Positions 15,903 to 24,563 of a stretch of DNA of 50,816 nucleotides are shown one piece after another. Source of the stretch: Bacteroidales bacterium (GTDB taxonomy: Bacteria > Bacteroidota > Bacteroidia > Bacteroidales > UBA7960); assembly GCA_003567625.1 (NCBI GenBank), contig PWZB01000018.1, positions 1 to 50,816 of the forward strand, in the 5' to 3' direction. Within the stretch, counting starts at the first letter, position 1; each line of letters opens with the position of its first letter. A program made the translations under genes and the position numbers. A model generated the notes under the pieces. The model saw only the letters and a program-made list of their open reading frames with translations, did not search any database and was not told where the DNA came from.

Positions 15903-16805
15903 ATGGTAAAAAAAAGAGCATTAGGAAAAGGTCTTGGCGCGTTGCTTGATGATTCTTCCGGCAGCCAGAAAGACTATGATATCAAAAAGGATATGATGCC
16001 AATAGGCACTGTGGCAAATATCCCTTTGGATGAAGTTGAAAGGAATCCATTCCAGCCAAGAGAAGATTTTTCCGAAGAAGCATTGATGGAACTTGCCAGC
16101 TCAATTAAAGAGCTTGGAGTCGTACAGCCGGTCACCGTCAGAAAAATTGAAGGTGAAAAATATCAGCTTATTGCTGGTGAGAGGAGAGTAAAAGCATCAA
16201 AAATCGCCGGTCTGACCGACGTTCCTGCTTATATCCTTGCAGCAGAAGATGTATCAATGCTTGAAATGTCAATTGTTGAAAATATCCAACGCGAAAATCT
16301 TAACCCCATTGAAATAGCTATTGTCTATCAAAGATTACTGGAAGAACAAGATATTACACAAGAAACACTAAGCAAAAGACTTGGGAAAAGTCGTTCTTCG
16401 ATCGCAAACTTCATAAGACTCCTGAAGCTGCCTGCTGAAATACAGATCGGCCTCAGGCAGGAAAAAATAAGCGTTGGGCATGCAAAAAACCTGATCGCAA
16501 TTGAAAATGTGCAAACACAACTGGATATATATCAAGATATTATTACGCAAAACCTTTCCGTCAGACAAGTTGAAGAAATAGTACAAAACCTGGAAGAAGA
16601 TGCCGGCAAAAAAGCTCCTGCCAAAAAACAATCGCAAAATGTTTTGCCGGAGCTATTTGAGGAAATTCAAAATGAGCTTACCGAAATTTTCGGAACTAAA
16701 GTGCAGGTCAGATCCAAAAACGGAGAAAAAGGAAAACTGATTTTTAATTTTTCTTCTTCATCCGAATTTAAAAGAATCGTCACCATGGTCAACAAAAAAC
16801 AATAA
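15903..16805 (+). CDS. parB: chromosome partitioning protein ParB/Spo0J
   Basis: A 300-aa CTP-dependent DNA clamp. It has the N-terminal KRALGKGLGALL box, the ParB/Srx domain with NPFQPREDF and the CTP-binding AGERRVKASKIAG (about 92-104), then the HTH (QETLSKRLGKSRSSIANFIRLLKLP) and a C-terminal dimerisation segment. It binds parS and stimulates ParA. It is in an operon with parA. Confidence 0.95.
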   Translation: MVKKRALGKGLGALLDDSSGSQKDYDIKKDMMPIGTVANIPLDEVERNPFQPREDFSEEALMELASSIKELGVVQPVTVRKIEGEKYQLIAGERRVKASKIAGLTDVPAYILAAEDVSMLEMSIVENIQRENLNPIEIAIVYQRLLEEQDITQETLSKRLGKSRSSIANFIRLLKLPAEIQIGLRQEKISVGHAKNLIAIENVQTQLDIYQDIITQNLSVRQVEEIVQNLEEDAGKKAPAKKQSQNVLPELFEEIQNELTEIFGTKVQVRSKNGEKGKLIFNFSSSSEFKRIVTMVNKKQ

Positions 16806-16878
16806 GCAGGTGCAAGTGTCCGGTATATATAGAGAGAATTTTAAAAAACTTATTTTAATTATGATGGTTCCGGCTAGT

Positions 16879-17502
16879 ATGAAAACCGGAATTATTATTT
16901 TACTGGTGGGTTTATTGACCGGCTTTTTGTCAATTAACACTTATGCTGAAAAAAACTACCTTTTCTCCTGCCATGATTATTCAGGTACTGAAAACTTTTT
17001 AAGTACGGAAGAAGACGAAGCTTTTGAAGAGGAGCCTGATGTGCGGATAGCTTCACCTGCTAAAGCGGCTATGTTATCAGTAACTTTACCTGGCCTTGGC
17101 CAGATTTATAATCGCAAATACTGGAAAGTACCGATAATTTATGCAGGATATGGAGCGGTATTTTATTTCCTTGAAATGAACTACAAAAATTATCAGATGT
17201 TTCGAAGAAATTATATATATAGTGTTGACGGTAATCCTAACACACAAGTTGAGGAAGATTTTAAGCATTACTCAACGGATGTACTTCGCAGAGCTATGAA
17301 TTATTATCGCAGAAACCTGGAAATAACTTATATAGTAGCTGCTGCACTTTATATTCTTAACATTCTTGATGCAAGTGTAGATGCTCATCTTATGGATTTT
17401 GACGTAAGCGAAGAGATCTCAATGCGTATGTCGCCGGCAATTGAAAGAGTTAACAATATATCACAATATGGTACAGGGTTGAAATTAACTATCAGGTTTT
17501 AA
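16879..17502 (+). CDS. DUF5683 membrane protein of the parAB operon
   Basis: A protein of about 207 aa with a clear signal peptide (MKTGIIILLVGLLTGFLSI, cleavage near NTYA). I therefore start at this Met rather than the GTG or ATG upstream. The DUF5683 core reads KAAMLSVTLPGLGQIYNRKYWKVPIIYAGYG with further hydrophobic segments (IIYAGYGAVFYFL; ITYIVAAALYILNILDA). It is found after parB and before dapB in many Bacteroidota. The function is not known. Confidence 0.8.
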   Translation: MKTGIIILLVGLLTGFLSINTYAEKNYLFSCHDYSGTENFLSTEEDEAFEEEPDVRIASPAKAAMLSVTLPGLGQIYNRKYWKVPIIYAGYGAVFYFLEMNYKNYQMFRRNYIYSVDGNPNTQVEEDFKHYSTDVLRRAMNYYRRNLEITYIVAAALYILNILDASVDAHLMDFDVSEEISMRMSPAIERVNNISQYGTGLKLTIRF

Positions 17503-17562
17503 GTTAATGAAGATTTAAAGAAATAATAGTTTATACGGAGAAATATTATTAATCATAAAAAC

Positions 17563-18294
17563 ATGACAGCACAGCTATCAATTGCAATTATAGGTTATGG
17601 AAGGATGGGCAGGGAAATAGAAAAAACTGCTATCGATCGCGGGCATGTAGTAGTAGCACGTATTGACCCTGCTGTCACAGGTGAAGATTTCAGTTCACCG
17701 GCCTTTTCAAAAGCCGATGTGGCTATAGAGTTTACTATACCCGAAGCAGCGGTAAATAATTACATGGAGTGTTTTAAACTCAATATACCTGTTGTTTCCG
17801 GCACCACAGGATGGCTGAACAGGTTAGATGATATAAAAAAAGTATGCATAAATAAAGGACAAACATTATTTTATGCTTCAAATTTCAATATTGGGGTAAA
17901 CATACTATTTGAATTAAACACTCGCCTCGCAAAGATAATGGACACGCAACCCCTTTATGATATGCATATATCAGAAACTCATCATGCAAAAAAGCTTGAT
18001 GCTCCAAGCGGAACAGCAATTGTACTTGCTAATGATATAATAAACAATATCAGGCGTAAGAAAAAGTGGGAACTCAATATGAAACCTGGCAAGGAAACCA
18101 TTGGAATAGAGGCCCTACGCAAAAATGATGTCCCGGGCATCCATAACATTAAATACGTATCTGAATTTGATGAAATAAGCATAAATCACAGAGCCAAATC
18201 CCGAAGGGGCTTTGCAATGGGAGCTGTAACAGCAGCAGAGTTTGCCGTAAATAATAAAGGGTTTTTGACAATGAAAGACCTGTTGAAGTTTTAA
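17563..18294 (+). CDS. dapB: 4-hydroxy-tetrahydrodipicolinate reductase
   Basis: A 243-aa reductase of the lysine/diaminopimelate pathway. The N-terminal dinucleotide-binding loop is IGYGRMGREIE (residues 10-20). The active-site block SETHHAKKLDAPSGTA (about 137-152) carries the catalytic His-His and Lys. Length is standard. It lies between the parAB group and lepB, a common Bacteroidales order. Confidence 0.95.
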   Translation: MTAQLSIAIIGYGRMGREIEKTAIDRGHVVVARIDPAVTGEDFSSPAFSKADVAIEFTIPEAAVNNYMECFKLNIPVVSGTTGWLNRLDDIKKVCINKGQTLFYASNFNIGVNILFELNTRLAKIMDTQPLYDMHISETHHAKKLDAPSGTAIVLANDIINNIRRKKKWELNMKPGKETIGIEALRKNDVPGIHNIKYVSEFDEISINHRAKSRRGFAMGAVTAAEFAVNNKGFLTMKDLLKF

Positions 18295-18302
18295 TTAATG
18301 TT

Positions 18303-18485
18303 TCTCTGTAATATCAAACTTTTTTTGAATAACGAATATCGATTACTCACTTAATTTTGTATTTTATTTGGTGTTCGTGAGATCGCAATGTTATTCCCTT
18401 CGGTCATTGTTTACCTTTGGTCGGCACACTAAGTTAACGATTTTTAATTTAATTAAAACTTTACCCTTAATTGACAGACACTAAT
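18303..18485 (+). repeat. dispersed intergenic repeat, copy B
   Basis: The sequence from aatatcaaac to aacgatttttaattt is nearly identical to 10909-11050. It continues to a right end, gacagacactaatt, whose complement (AATTAGTGTCTGTC) resembles the outer ends of the other repeats here. That suggests a mobile non-coding element of about 170-180 bp. It fills the dapB-lepB gap. Confidence 0.72.
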
Positions 18486-18508
18486 TGATCTTAGAATAAT
18501 TATAAATT

Positions 18509-19960
18509 ATGATGAAAAATATAGATATAAAGAGTATTCCCTTAAAAGCAAAAATAAAATTCGTTATAGTTTCATTGATTTACCTGCTTACTGTAATCTG
18601 GATTGGTAATTACTGGTTATTGCTGGGCTTACCAATTATTTTTGATATTTATATTACCAGGTTTATACCCTGGGGGTTTTGGAAAAAGCGCAAAGACGGT
18701 AAAAAGCCTCCGGCATGGATTGAATGGATAGATGCATTGATCTTTGCGTTAATAGCTGTATATATAATCAATATTTTTTTATTTCAGAATTACAAAATTC
18801 CTACATCTTCGATGGAAAAAACTTTACTTGTGGGCGATCATTTGTTTGTAAGCAAGTTAAGCTATGGGCCCAGGATGCCGATAACTCCGATATCTTTCCC
18901 GCTTGTGCAAAATACTTTTCCCATCATTAACACAAAATCGTACACCAACTGGCCTCAGTGGGACTACAGAAGAATAAGGGGTTTAGGAAATATACAAAGA
19001 AACGATATTGTGGTTTTTAACTTTCCTGCCGGTGATACGGTACCATTTTACCGGCCTAACCCTGATTATTACACTACGATCCTCGAGCTGGGCAAGCGAC
19101 AAGTGGCACAACAACCATCTTTGCTTGATGACAAAACTTTTGATACGGAGTACGAGTACCTTATGTATGTAAATAGTCTTGGAAGAAATATTGTGCATAA
19201 TAATCCCCGTGAATTTGGAAAAGTATTACATCGTCCTGTAGATCGGCGCGACAATTATGTTAAACGTTGCGTCGCATTGCCTGGTGATACTTTTGAAATT
19301 CGCAGCAATCAAATATATATTAACGGTATTGCCCGGGAGAACCCTGAAAGTATTCAACACAATTATCATATTATCACCGATGGTACTTTGCTGAGTCAAC
19401 GATTTTTTAACAGATTTGAAATATCCGATGCCGATAAAAGAGAAGCGGGTATAGGCCCTCACTATCTATTACCCCTGACGGAGCAGATGGCTGAGACTAT
19501 CAGTGCTTATGAATTTGTCAAAACACTTGAAGTTGATGAACAAAAAGCTGCAGGCAGCAGGCATAATGTTTTTCCACACAGCATTCACTACCCCTGGAAT
19601 CGTGACAATTACGGTCCTTTATGGATACCGAAAAAAGGAGCAACAATAGAACTAAACACCGATAACCTCATTCTGTATAAACGTATTATTACTGCATACG
19701 AAGGTAATACACTCAACCTGGAAAACGGGATCATCTCTATAAACGGAAAACCTGTAAATAGCTACACTTTCGAAATGGACTACTACTTTATGCTTGGCGA
19801 TAATCGCCATAAATCAGCTGACTCACGACACTGGGGCTTCGTTCCGGAAGACCATATCGTTGGAAAACCGTTACTTACCTGGCTTTCCCTTGACAAAGAC
19901 AAAAACTTTCCGGCAAATATTCGCTGGGACAGATTTTTTAAATCTGCAACCAGGCATTAA
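18509..19960 (+). CDS. lepB: signal peptidase I
   Basis: A 483-aa membrane serine peptidase with two N-terminal helices and one just before the active site (about 72-92). The catalytic Ser is in PTSSMEKTLLVGDH (Ser101) and the general-base Lys is in VKRCVALPGDTFEIR (Lys252). The C-terminal GDNRHKSADSRHWGFVPEDHI box is complete. A long insertion between Ser and Lys boxes is typical of the Bacteroidota form. It removes Sec signal peptides. Confidence 0.95.
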   Translation: MMKNIDIKSIPLKAKIKFVIVSLIYLLTVIWIGNYWLLLGLPIIFDIYITRFIPWGFWKKRKDGKKPPAWIEWIDALIFALIAVYIINIFLFQNYKIPTSSMEKTLLVGDHLFVSKLSYGPRMPITPISFPLVQNTFPIINTKSYTNWPQWDYRRIRGLGNIQRNDIVVFNFPAGDTVPFYRPNPDYYTTILELGKRQVAQQPSLLDDKTFDTEYEYLMYVNSLGRNIVHNNPREFGKVLHRPVDRRDNYVKRCVALPGDTFEIRSNQIYINGIARENPESIQHNYHIITDGTLLSQRFFNRFEISDADKREAGIGPHYLLPLTEQMAETISAYEFVKTLEVDEQKAAGSRHNVFPHSIHYPWNRDNYGPLWIPKKGATIELNTDNLILYKRIITAYEGNTLNLENGIISINGKPVNSYTFEMDYYFMLGDNRHKSADSRHWGFVPEDHIVGKPLLTWLSLDKDKNFPANIRWDRFFKSATRH

Positions 19961-20167
19961 AAAGAAAAAATATTAAGTGTAAACCTTTTTCTTTGGCAAG
20001 TTAAATTTTACCTCTTTTCAATATATATTTGCACCTTTTAGCATTAAATGTAAGTTAATTATTATTAATTTTATTGCTATAAGTAATTGACGGATTGCCG
20101 GTATAAATGATATTTGATTTTCGGGTAGAATATTTGTGTTGATGATCTCCAAAAAATAACATATAAA

Positions 20168-21559
20168 ATGAAAAACAAGTATATAGATTTGATTGAACAA
20201 ACCTTTGAATTCCCCCAGGAGGAATTTAAGGTTTTAGACAATGAACTTTATTTTCATGATATTCCGTTAATGGAGATTATTAAACAATATGGAACTCCAT
20301 TGAAGATAACATATTTACCCAAAATCAGCCAGCAGATACAGAAAGCCAAAAGGCTGTTTCATGTGGCAATGGCAAAAGCAAATTACAGGGGCGACTATCA
20401 TTACTGTTATTGTACAAAAAGCTCCCATTTTATTCACATCCTTGAAGAAGCATTGAAGAATGATATACACCTTGAAACTTCATCATCTTTTGACATACAC
20501 ATAATAGAGGAATTGTTTAAAATGGAGCATATTGACAGTAAAAAATATATTGTGTGCAACGGTTTTAAAAAGCAATATTACATGGAAAAAATATGTGATC
20601 TGGTAAACAATGGATTTGAAAATGTTATTCCCGTTCTTGATAACAAAAAAGAACTGGATTTTTATGACGGCCACCTGAAAAGAAGTGTAAAACTTGGAAT
20701 ACGTATTGCTTCCGAAGAAGAGCCGATGTTTGAATTTTATACATCAAGGCTTGGAATAAGGTATAAAGACATTATCCCTTTTTATAAAAACAATATAAAA
20801 AACAACAATAAGCTAAAACTGAAGATGTTACATTTTTTTATCAATACGGGGATTAAGGATAATGCATATTATTGGAACGAGTTGCATAAATGTGTGAATA
20901 TATATTGTCAATTGAAAAAAGTTTGTCCTGAACTGGACAGCTTAAACATAGGAGGAGGATTCCCGGTAAAAAAATCACTGGGGTTTGAATATGATTATGA
21001 GTATATTACAGAAGAAATAATTGCCCAGGTAAAAAAAATATGTGTTGAAAACAATGTAGAGGAACCACATATCTTGACCGAATTCGGATTGTTTACTGTT
21101 GGCGAAAGTGGAGCTGTCCTTTTTTCAATTCTTGGTCAGAAGCAACAGAATGACCGGGAGCTATGGAATATGATAGATAGCAGTTTTATGACCACCCTGC
21201 CCGATATCTGGGCAAACAAGCAAAGGTTTATATTGCTTGCTATAAACAATTGGGGCTCGGAATACGAGAGAGTAAACCTGGGAGGGCTATCTTGCGACAG
21301 CCAGGATTACTATAATGCTGAAGCACATGCCAACGCTGTTTTTCTGCCTAAGATACGCGATGACGTTCGGCAATATATCGGTATGTTCCATACAGGAGCA
21401 TACCAGGAAACCCTCGGAGGATTAGGCGGACTGCAACATTGCCTTATGCCTTCACCAAAAATGGTAATAATCGACAAAGATGATGAAGGAGAATATAACA
21501 CGAAACTATTTGCCAAAGAACAAAGCTATAAATCAATGCTCAAGATACTGGGGTTTTAA
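20168..21559 (+). CDS. speA: arginine decarboxylase (short Bacteroidota type, PLP fold III)
   Basis: A 463-aa alanine-racemase-fold decarboxylase that makes agmatine for polyamine synthesis. The PLP lysine is in YCYCTKSSHF (Lys84). The glycine loop is LNIGGGFPVK and the C-terminal Cys/Tyr active-site elements are in GGLSCDSQDYY and FHTGAYQETLGG. It is shorter than E. coli SpeA (about 630 aa) but matches the form annotated as arginine decarboxylase throughout Bacteroidota. Substrate choice is by family resemblance only. Confidence 0.85.
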   Translation: MKNKYIDLIEQTFEFPQEEFKVLDNELYFHDIPLMEIIKQYGTPLKITYLPKISQQIQKAKRLFHVAMAKANYRGDYHYCYCTKSSHFIHILEEALKNDIHLETSSSFDIHIIEELFKMEHIDSKKYIVCNGFKKQYYMEKICDLVNNGFENVIPVLDNKKELDFYDGHLKRSVKLGIRIASEEEPMFEFYTSRLGIRYKDIIPFYKNNIKNNNKLKLKMLHFFINTGIKDNAYYWNELHKCVNIYCQLKKVCPELDSLNIGGGFPVKKSLGFEYDYEYITEEIIAQVKKICVENNVEEPHILTEFGLFTVGESGAVLFSILGQKQQNDRELWNMIDSSFMTTLPDIWANKQRFILLAINNWGSEYERVNLGGLSCDSQDYYNAEAHANAVFLPKIRDDVRQYIGMFHTGAYQETLGGLGGLQHCLMPSPKMVIIDKDDEGEYNTKLFAKEQSYKSMLKILGF

Positions 21560-21709
21560 GTTGTTTAAATACGATAAAACTGCTTCTCGCAAATTATGCA
21601 GATTTTACTGTCTGATTATCTAACATTGGATCTGCGTAATCAATGGGAAATAATTTAAGATACCTGATTTTATAACTAAATATTTTAACCTCAAAGTTTA
21701 TTAGTTTAT

Positions 21710-21717
21710 TATATTTG
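21710..21717 (+). promoter_or_regulatory. -7 promoter box upstream of the thiamine-binding-type gene
   Basis: TATATTTG matches TAnnTTTG, 26 bases before the start codon. It probably drives the MTH1187-type gene, pssA and purS. Confidence 0.45.
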
Positions 21718-21743
21718 CTTTATAAATCAAACTTACAAAAGCC

Positions 21744-22055
21744 ATGTCAGTACTTGCAGAATTTGCTATGTTTCCTACCGACAAAGGGGAAAGCGTCAGC
21801 CCATATGTAAGCCGCATCATCAAAATGATTGATGAATCGGGTTTTCATTATAAGCTAACACCTATGGGCACCATTGTGGAAGCCAATACAATAGAAGAAA
21901 TAACGGATTTTATTGAAAAAGCTTATAAACTCCTTGAGCCCGATTGTAACAGGATATATTCCACAATTAAGCTTGATATACGTAAAGGTGCCGGCAACCG
22001 CCTTGAAGGTAAAGTTATGTCGGTTGAGAATAAGATCGGGAAAGTAAAAAAATAA
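21744..22055 (+). CDS. MTH1187/YqgV-type thiamine-binding protein (UPF0045)
   Basis: A 103-aa ferredoxin-like-fold protein of the Thiamine_BP family. Family sequence features are visible: MSVLAEFAMFPTDKGESVSPYVSRII at the start, YKLTPMGTIVEA in the middle and IKLDIRKG near the end. Members bind thiamine or similar ligands; the role is unclear. It lies 10 bases upstream of pssA on the same strand. Confidence 0.85.
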   Translation: MSVLAEFAMFPTDKGESVSPYVSRIIKMIDESGFHYKLTPMGTIVEANTIEEITDFIEKAYKLLEPDCNRIYSTIKLDIRKGAGNRLEGKVMSVENKIGKVKK

Positions 22056-22065
22056 TAATATACTT

Positions 22066-22794
22066 ATGCTGGTAAAACAAATACCTAATTTGCTTACAGG
22101 GTTAAATTTATTATCCGGCTGCATTGGGATAACATTTGCTTTTTCCGGCAATCTGCATTTGGCTTCAATATGCATATTAATATCTGCTTTGCTTGATTTT
22201 TTTGACGGCTTCGCTGCAAAACTGTTAAATGCACAAAGCCTGTTCGGTAAAGAGTTCGACTCATTGGCTGATATTATCAGCTTTGGTGTTTTACCCGCCT
22301 CAGTAATTTTTCTTTATATGTCGGATGCATTCTGCCGGGAATGCCCAAACTCGCCGGAATGGCTGTCATATAGCGCTTATTTTATTGCCCTTTTTTCGGC
22401 ATTAAGACTGGCAAAATTCAATATTGACAGAAAACAAAAAAATTACTTCATAGGCCTGCCAACCCCTGCAAATGGAATAGTAATTTCTTCTATCCCGTTA
22501 ATTCTTGAATATGGTATCGTAAACCACTATTTGTATAATACGGCAGATTTTCTTGTAAACAGCTTTCCTGCTTTACTTGTTTTTACAATAATAAGTTCGG
22601 CCCTGCTTGTCTTACCTTTACGAATGATATCAATGAAATTTAAGTCTTATAAGCTAAAAACCAATCGATTAAAGTACGTGCTTTTGCTTTTCACTTTGCT
22701 TGCTTTGATAATTTATGGAATTATGGCAATACCTGTGATTGTAATTTTTTACATATTTTTGTCAATCTTTAACCTGATCTTTAAAATAGATTAA
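22066..22794 (+). CDS. pssA: CDP-diacylglycerol-serine O-phosphatidyltransferase
   Basis: A 242-aa polytopic membrane enzyme that makes phosphatidylserine. The CDP-alcohol phosphotransferase motif is present (DFFDGFAAKLL, then GKEFDSLADIISFG, about 44-73), with six or so hydrophobic segments. The variant DGFAAK in place of DGxxAR is seen in this subfamily. It is co-oriented and tightly spaced with the flanking genes (10 and 12 bases). Confidence 0.92.
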   Translation: MLVKQIPNLLTGLNLLSGCIGITFAFSGNLHLASICILISALLDFFDGFAAKLLNAQSLFGKEFDSLADIISFGVLPASVIFLYMSDAFCRECPNSPEWLSYSAYFIALFSALRLAKFNIDRKQKNYFIGLPTPANGIVISSIPLILEYGIVNHYLYNTADFLVNSFPALLVFTIISSALLVLPLRMISMKFKSYKLKTNRLKYVLLLFTLLALIIYGIMAIPVIVIFYIFLSIFNLIFKID

Positions 22795-22806
22795 GCTAAT
22801 TATATC

Positions 22807-23058
22807 ATGAACTACCGTGCCGAAATAGATGTGATGCCCTTAAAAGCCTTGCTCGACCCGCAGGGAAAGGCAGTTGCAAAAAGTATGAAAAACCTTGGGG
22901 TCAATGAAATAACAGATATAAGGATAGGAAAACATATTACTCTTTATTTGAAAGCCGACAGTGAAAAGTCGGCTAAAGAAAAAGTTGAAACAGCCTGTAA
23001 AAAATTATTGGCAAATCCAATAATGGAGTATTATGAATACCAAATATTCAGTGAATAA
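22807..23058 (+). CDS. purS: phosphoribosylformylglycinamidine synthase subunit PurS
   Basis: An 83-aa subunit of the PurLQS complex of purine synthesis. It has the family pattern VMPLKALLDPQGKAVAKSMKNLGV, then DIRIGKHITLYL, and ends with the NPIMEYYEYQI block. No purL or purQ is adjacent. Confidence 0.9.
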   Translation: MNYRAEIDVMPLKALLDPQGKAVAKSMKNLGVNEITDIRIGKHITLYLKADSEKSAKEKVETACKKLLANPIMEYYEYQIFSE

Positions 23059-23246
23059 GAATAAAATTTACAACTATTGAAACAGCAAATTGTAAAATAC
23101 AAATAATAAATATCAATTAAACCTTGTTAAATAGCTGATGATTGCCTATTTAGTTACTAATTAGTGTATATTTAACAGGGTAAATTACGATTTTGGAAAT
23201 CTCAATTACCTAAACACTTTTTAATAACCCAATTTAACCTGGTTTT

Positions 23247-23612
23247 ATGGCTGATTTTCATGAAACGGGCAAAAAAGGCGAACAGGCAGCCACATCATAC
23301 CTTTCAGGCAAGGGATATCGTATTTTAGAACAAAATTGGCGATCGGGGCCAAACGAAATAGATGTCATTGCCCAAAAAGATGATTTAATCGTAATCGTAG
23401 AAGTCAAAACCCGTCGTACAAATTATTTTGGCGAACCCGAAGAGTTTGTTACCAAAACCAAGCAGAAACTTCTGGTTAAAGCTGCCAATGCTTACGTGCT
23501 GAAAAACAAACTGGATAATGAGGTAAGATTTGACATTATTTCCGTTCTTTTCAAGGGAAAAGACCATACCATACATCATATTGAAGATGCGTTTTACCCC
23601 GCGTTAAGTTAA
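23247..23612 (+). CDS. yraN: YraN-family nuclease-fold protein (UPF0102)
   Basis: A 121-aa protein with the PD-(D/E)xK nuclease fold. The catalytic-type residues are in GPNEIDVIAQ (Asp) and VIVEVKTR (Glu-x-Lys). It starts with the family helix GKKGEQAATSYLSGKGYRIL. The cellular role is not established. The 188 bases upstream hold an imperfect 12-bp inverted repeat and no gene. Confidence 0.92.
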   Translation: MADFHETGKKGEQAATSYLSGKGYRILEQNWRSGPNEIDVIAQKDDLIVIVEVKTRRTNYFGEPEEFVTKTKQKLLVKAANAYVLKNKLDNEVRFDIISVLFKGKDHTIHHIEDAFYPALS

Positions 23613-23711
23613 ATAATGGGTTTTTCTGAACAATTTTAAATTAATAATGTTACAACATATATAACCATTAGTGAACTTATTATTTTATAACAATTAAAAA
23701 ACAAACAATCT

Positions 23712-24404
23712 ATGGAAAACAAAACAGATAATTTGCAAGAAGCAGTGGGAATGCCCCTGATCGGCGACCCTGCACCTTCGTTTAAAGCAAAAACCACTAT
23801 GGGAGATATAGATTTTCCTGCTGACTATAAAGGCAAATGGGTCATATTTTTTAGCCATCCGGCAGATTTTACGCCCGTATGCACAACAGAATTTATGACA
23901 TTTGCAACTATGCAGGAAGACTTCCGAAAGCTAAACACTGAGCTCATCGGGTTATCAATTGACAGCCTTTATGCTCATATAGCGTGGTTGCGTACAATAA
24001 AAGAGAAGATTGAATTTAAAGGAATGAAAGATGTAGAAGTTCAATTTCCTCTTATTGAAGATTTAAAAATGGATGTATCCAAAAAATTCGGGATGGTACA
24101 ACCCAATGCTTCAACAACTCAGGCTGTCCGTGCTGTTTTTATTATAGACCCCGATTCAAAAGTTCGTGCCATATTATATTATCCGCTTTCAACAGGACGA
24201 AATATGGACGAGATCAAACGTATGATAATTGCAATGCAAAAAGCCGATAAAGAAAAAATTGCAACACCGGCTAATTGGCAGCCAGGCGATGATGTAATTG
24301 TACCACCTCCGGGTTCGTGTGGAACCGCCAAAGAAAGAGTAGAAAAAAAATCAGATGATGTCTATTGCCTGGACTGGTTTATGTGTTTCAGAAAAGAGAA
24401 ATAA
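23712..24404 (+). CDS. peroxiredoxin (Prx6-like)
   Basis: A 230-aa AhpC/TSA peroxidase. The peroxidatic Cys is in the motif FTPVCTTEF (Cys57). The C-terminal AhpC-like block includes RAVFIIDPDSKVRAILYYPLSTGRN. Extra cysteines (203, 219, 225) in the tail may serve as resolving residues. It reduces peroxides and is plausible in an oxygen-exposed anaerobe. It is a single gene ending in a terminator. Confidence 0.92.
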   Translation: MENKTDNLQEAVGMPLIGDPAPSFKAKTTMGDIDFPADYKGKWVIFFSHPADFTPVCTTEFMTFATMQEDFRKLNTELIGLSIDSLYAHIAWLRTIKEKIEFKGMKDVEVQFPLIEDLKMDVSKKFGMVQPNASTTQAVRAVFIIDPDSKVRAILYYPLSTGRNMDEIKRMIIAMQKADKEKIATPANWQPGDDVIVPPPGSCGTAKERVEKKSDDVYCLDWFMCFRKEK

Positions 24405-24426
24405 TTATTCGTCATAAGCCATTTTA

Positions 24427-24469
24427 AAAGGGGTTGCGCTAAAATAATGCGTTAACCTCTTTTTTTTTT
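24427..24469 (+). terminator. intrinsic terminator after the peroxiredoxin gene
   Basis: AAGGGGTTGCGC and GCGTTAACCTC can pair imperfectly around an AT loop, followed by a run of T residues. Confidence 0.6.
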
Positions 24470-24493
24470 ACATGATTGTTAAACCTTAAATTA

Positions 24494-24501
24494 TATCTTT
24501 G
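24494..24501 (+). promoter_or_regulatory. -7 promoter box upstream of the tyrosine ammonia-lyase gene
   Basis: TATCTTTG matches TAnnTTTG, 62 bases before the start, with a TTG about 15 bases upstream. Confidence 0.45.
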
Positions 24502-24563
24502 CAAAAATATTCGCAATATCGCATTTATTTTTTGTAGAATATGTTTACGGAATAAGGTATAAA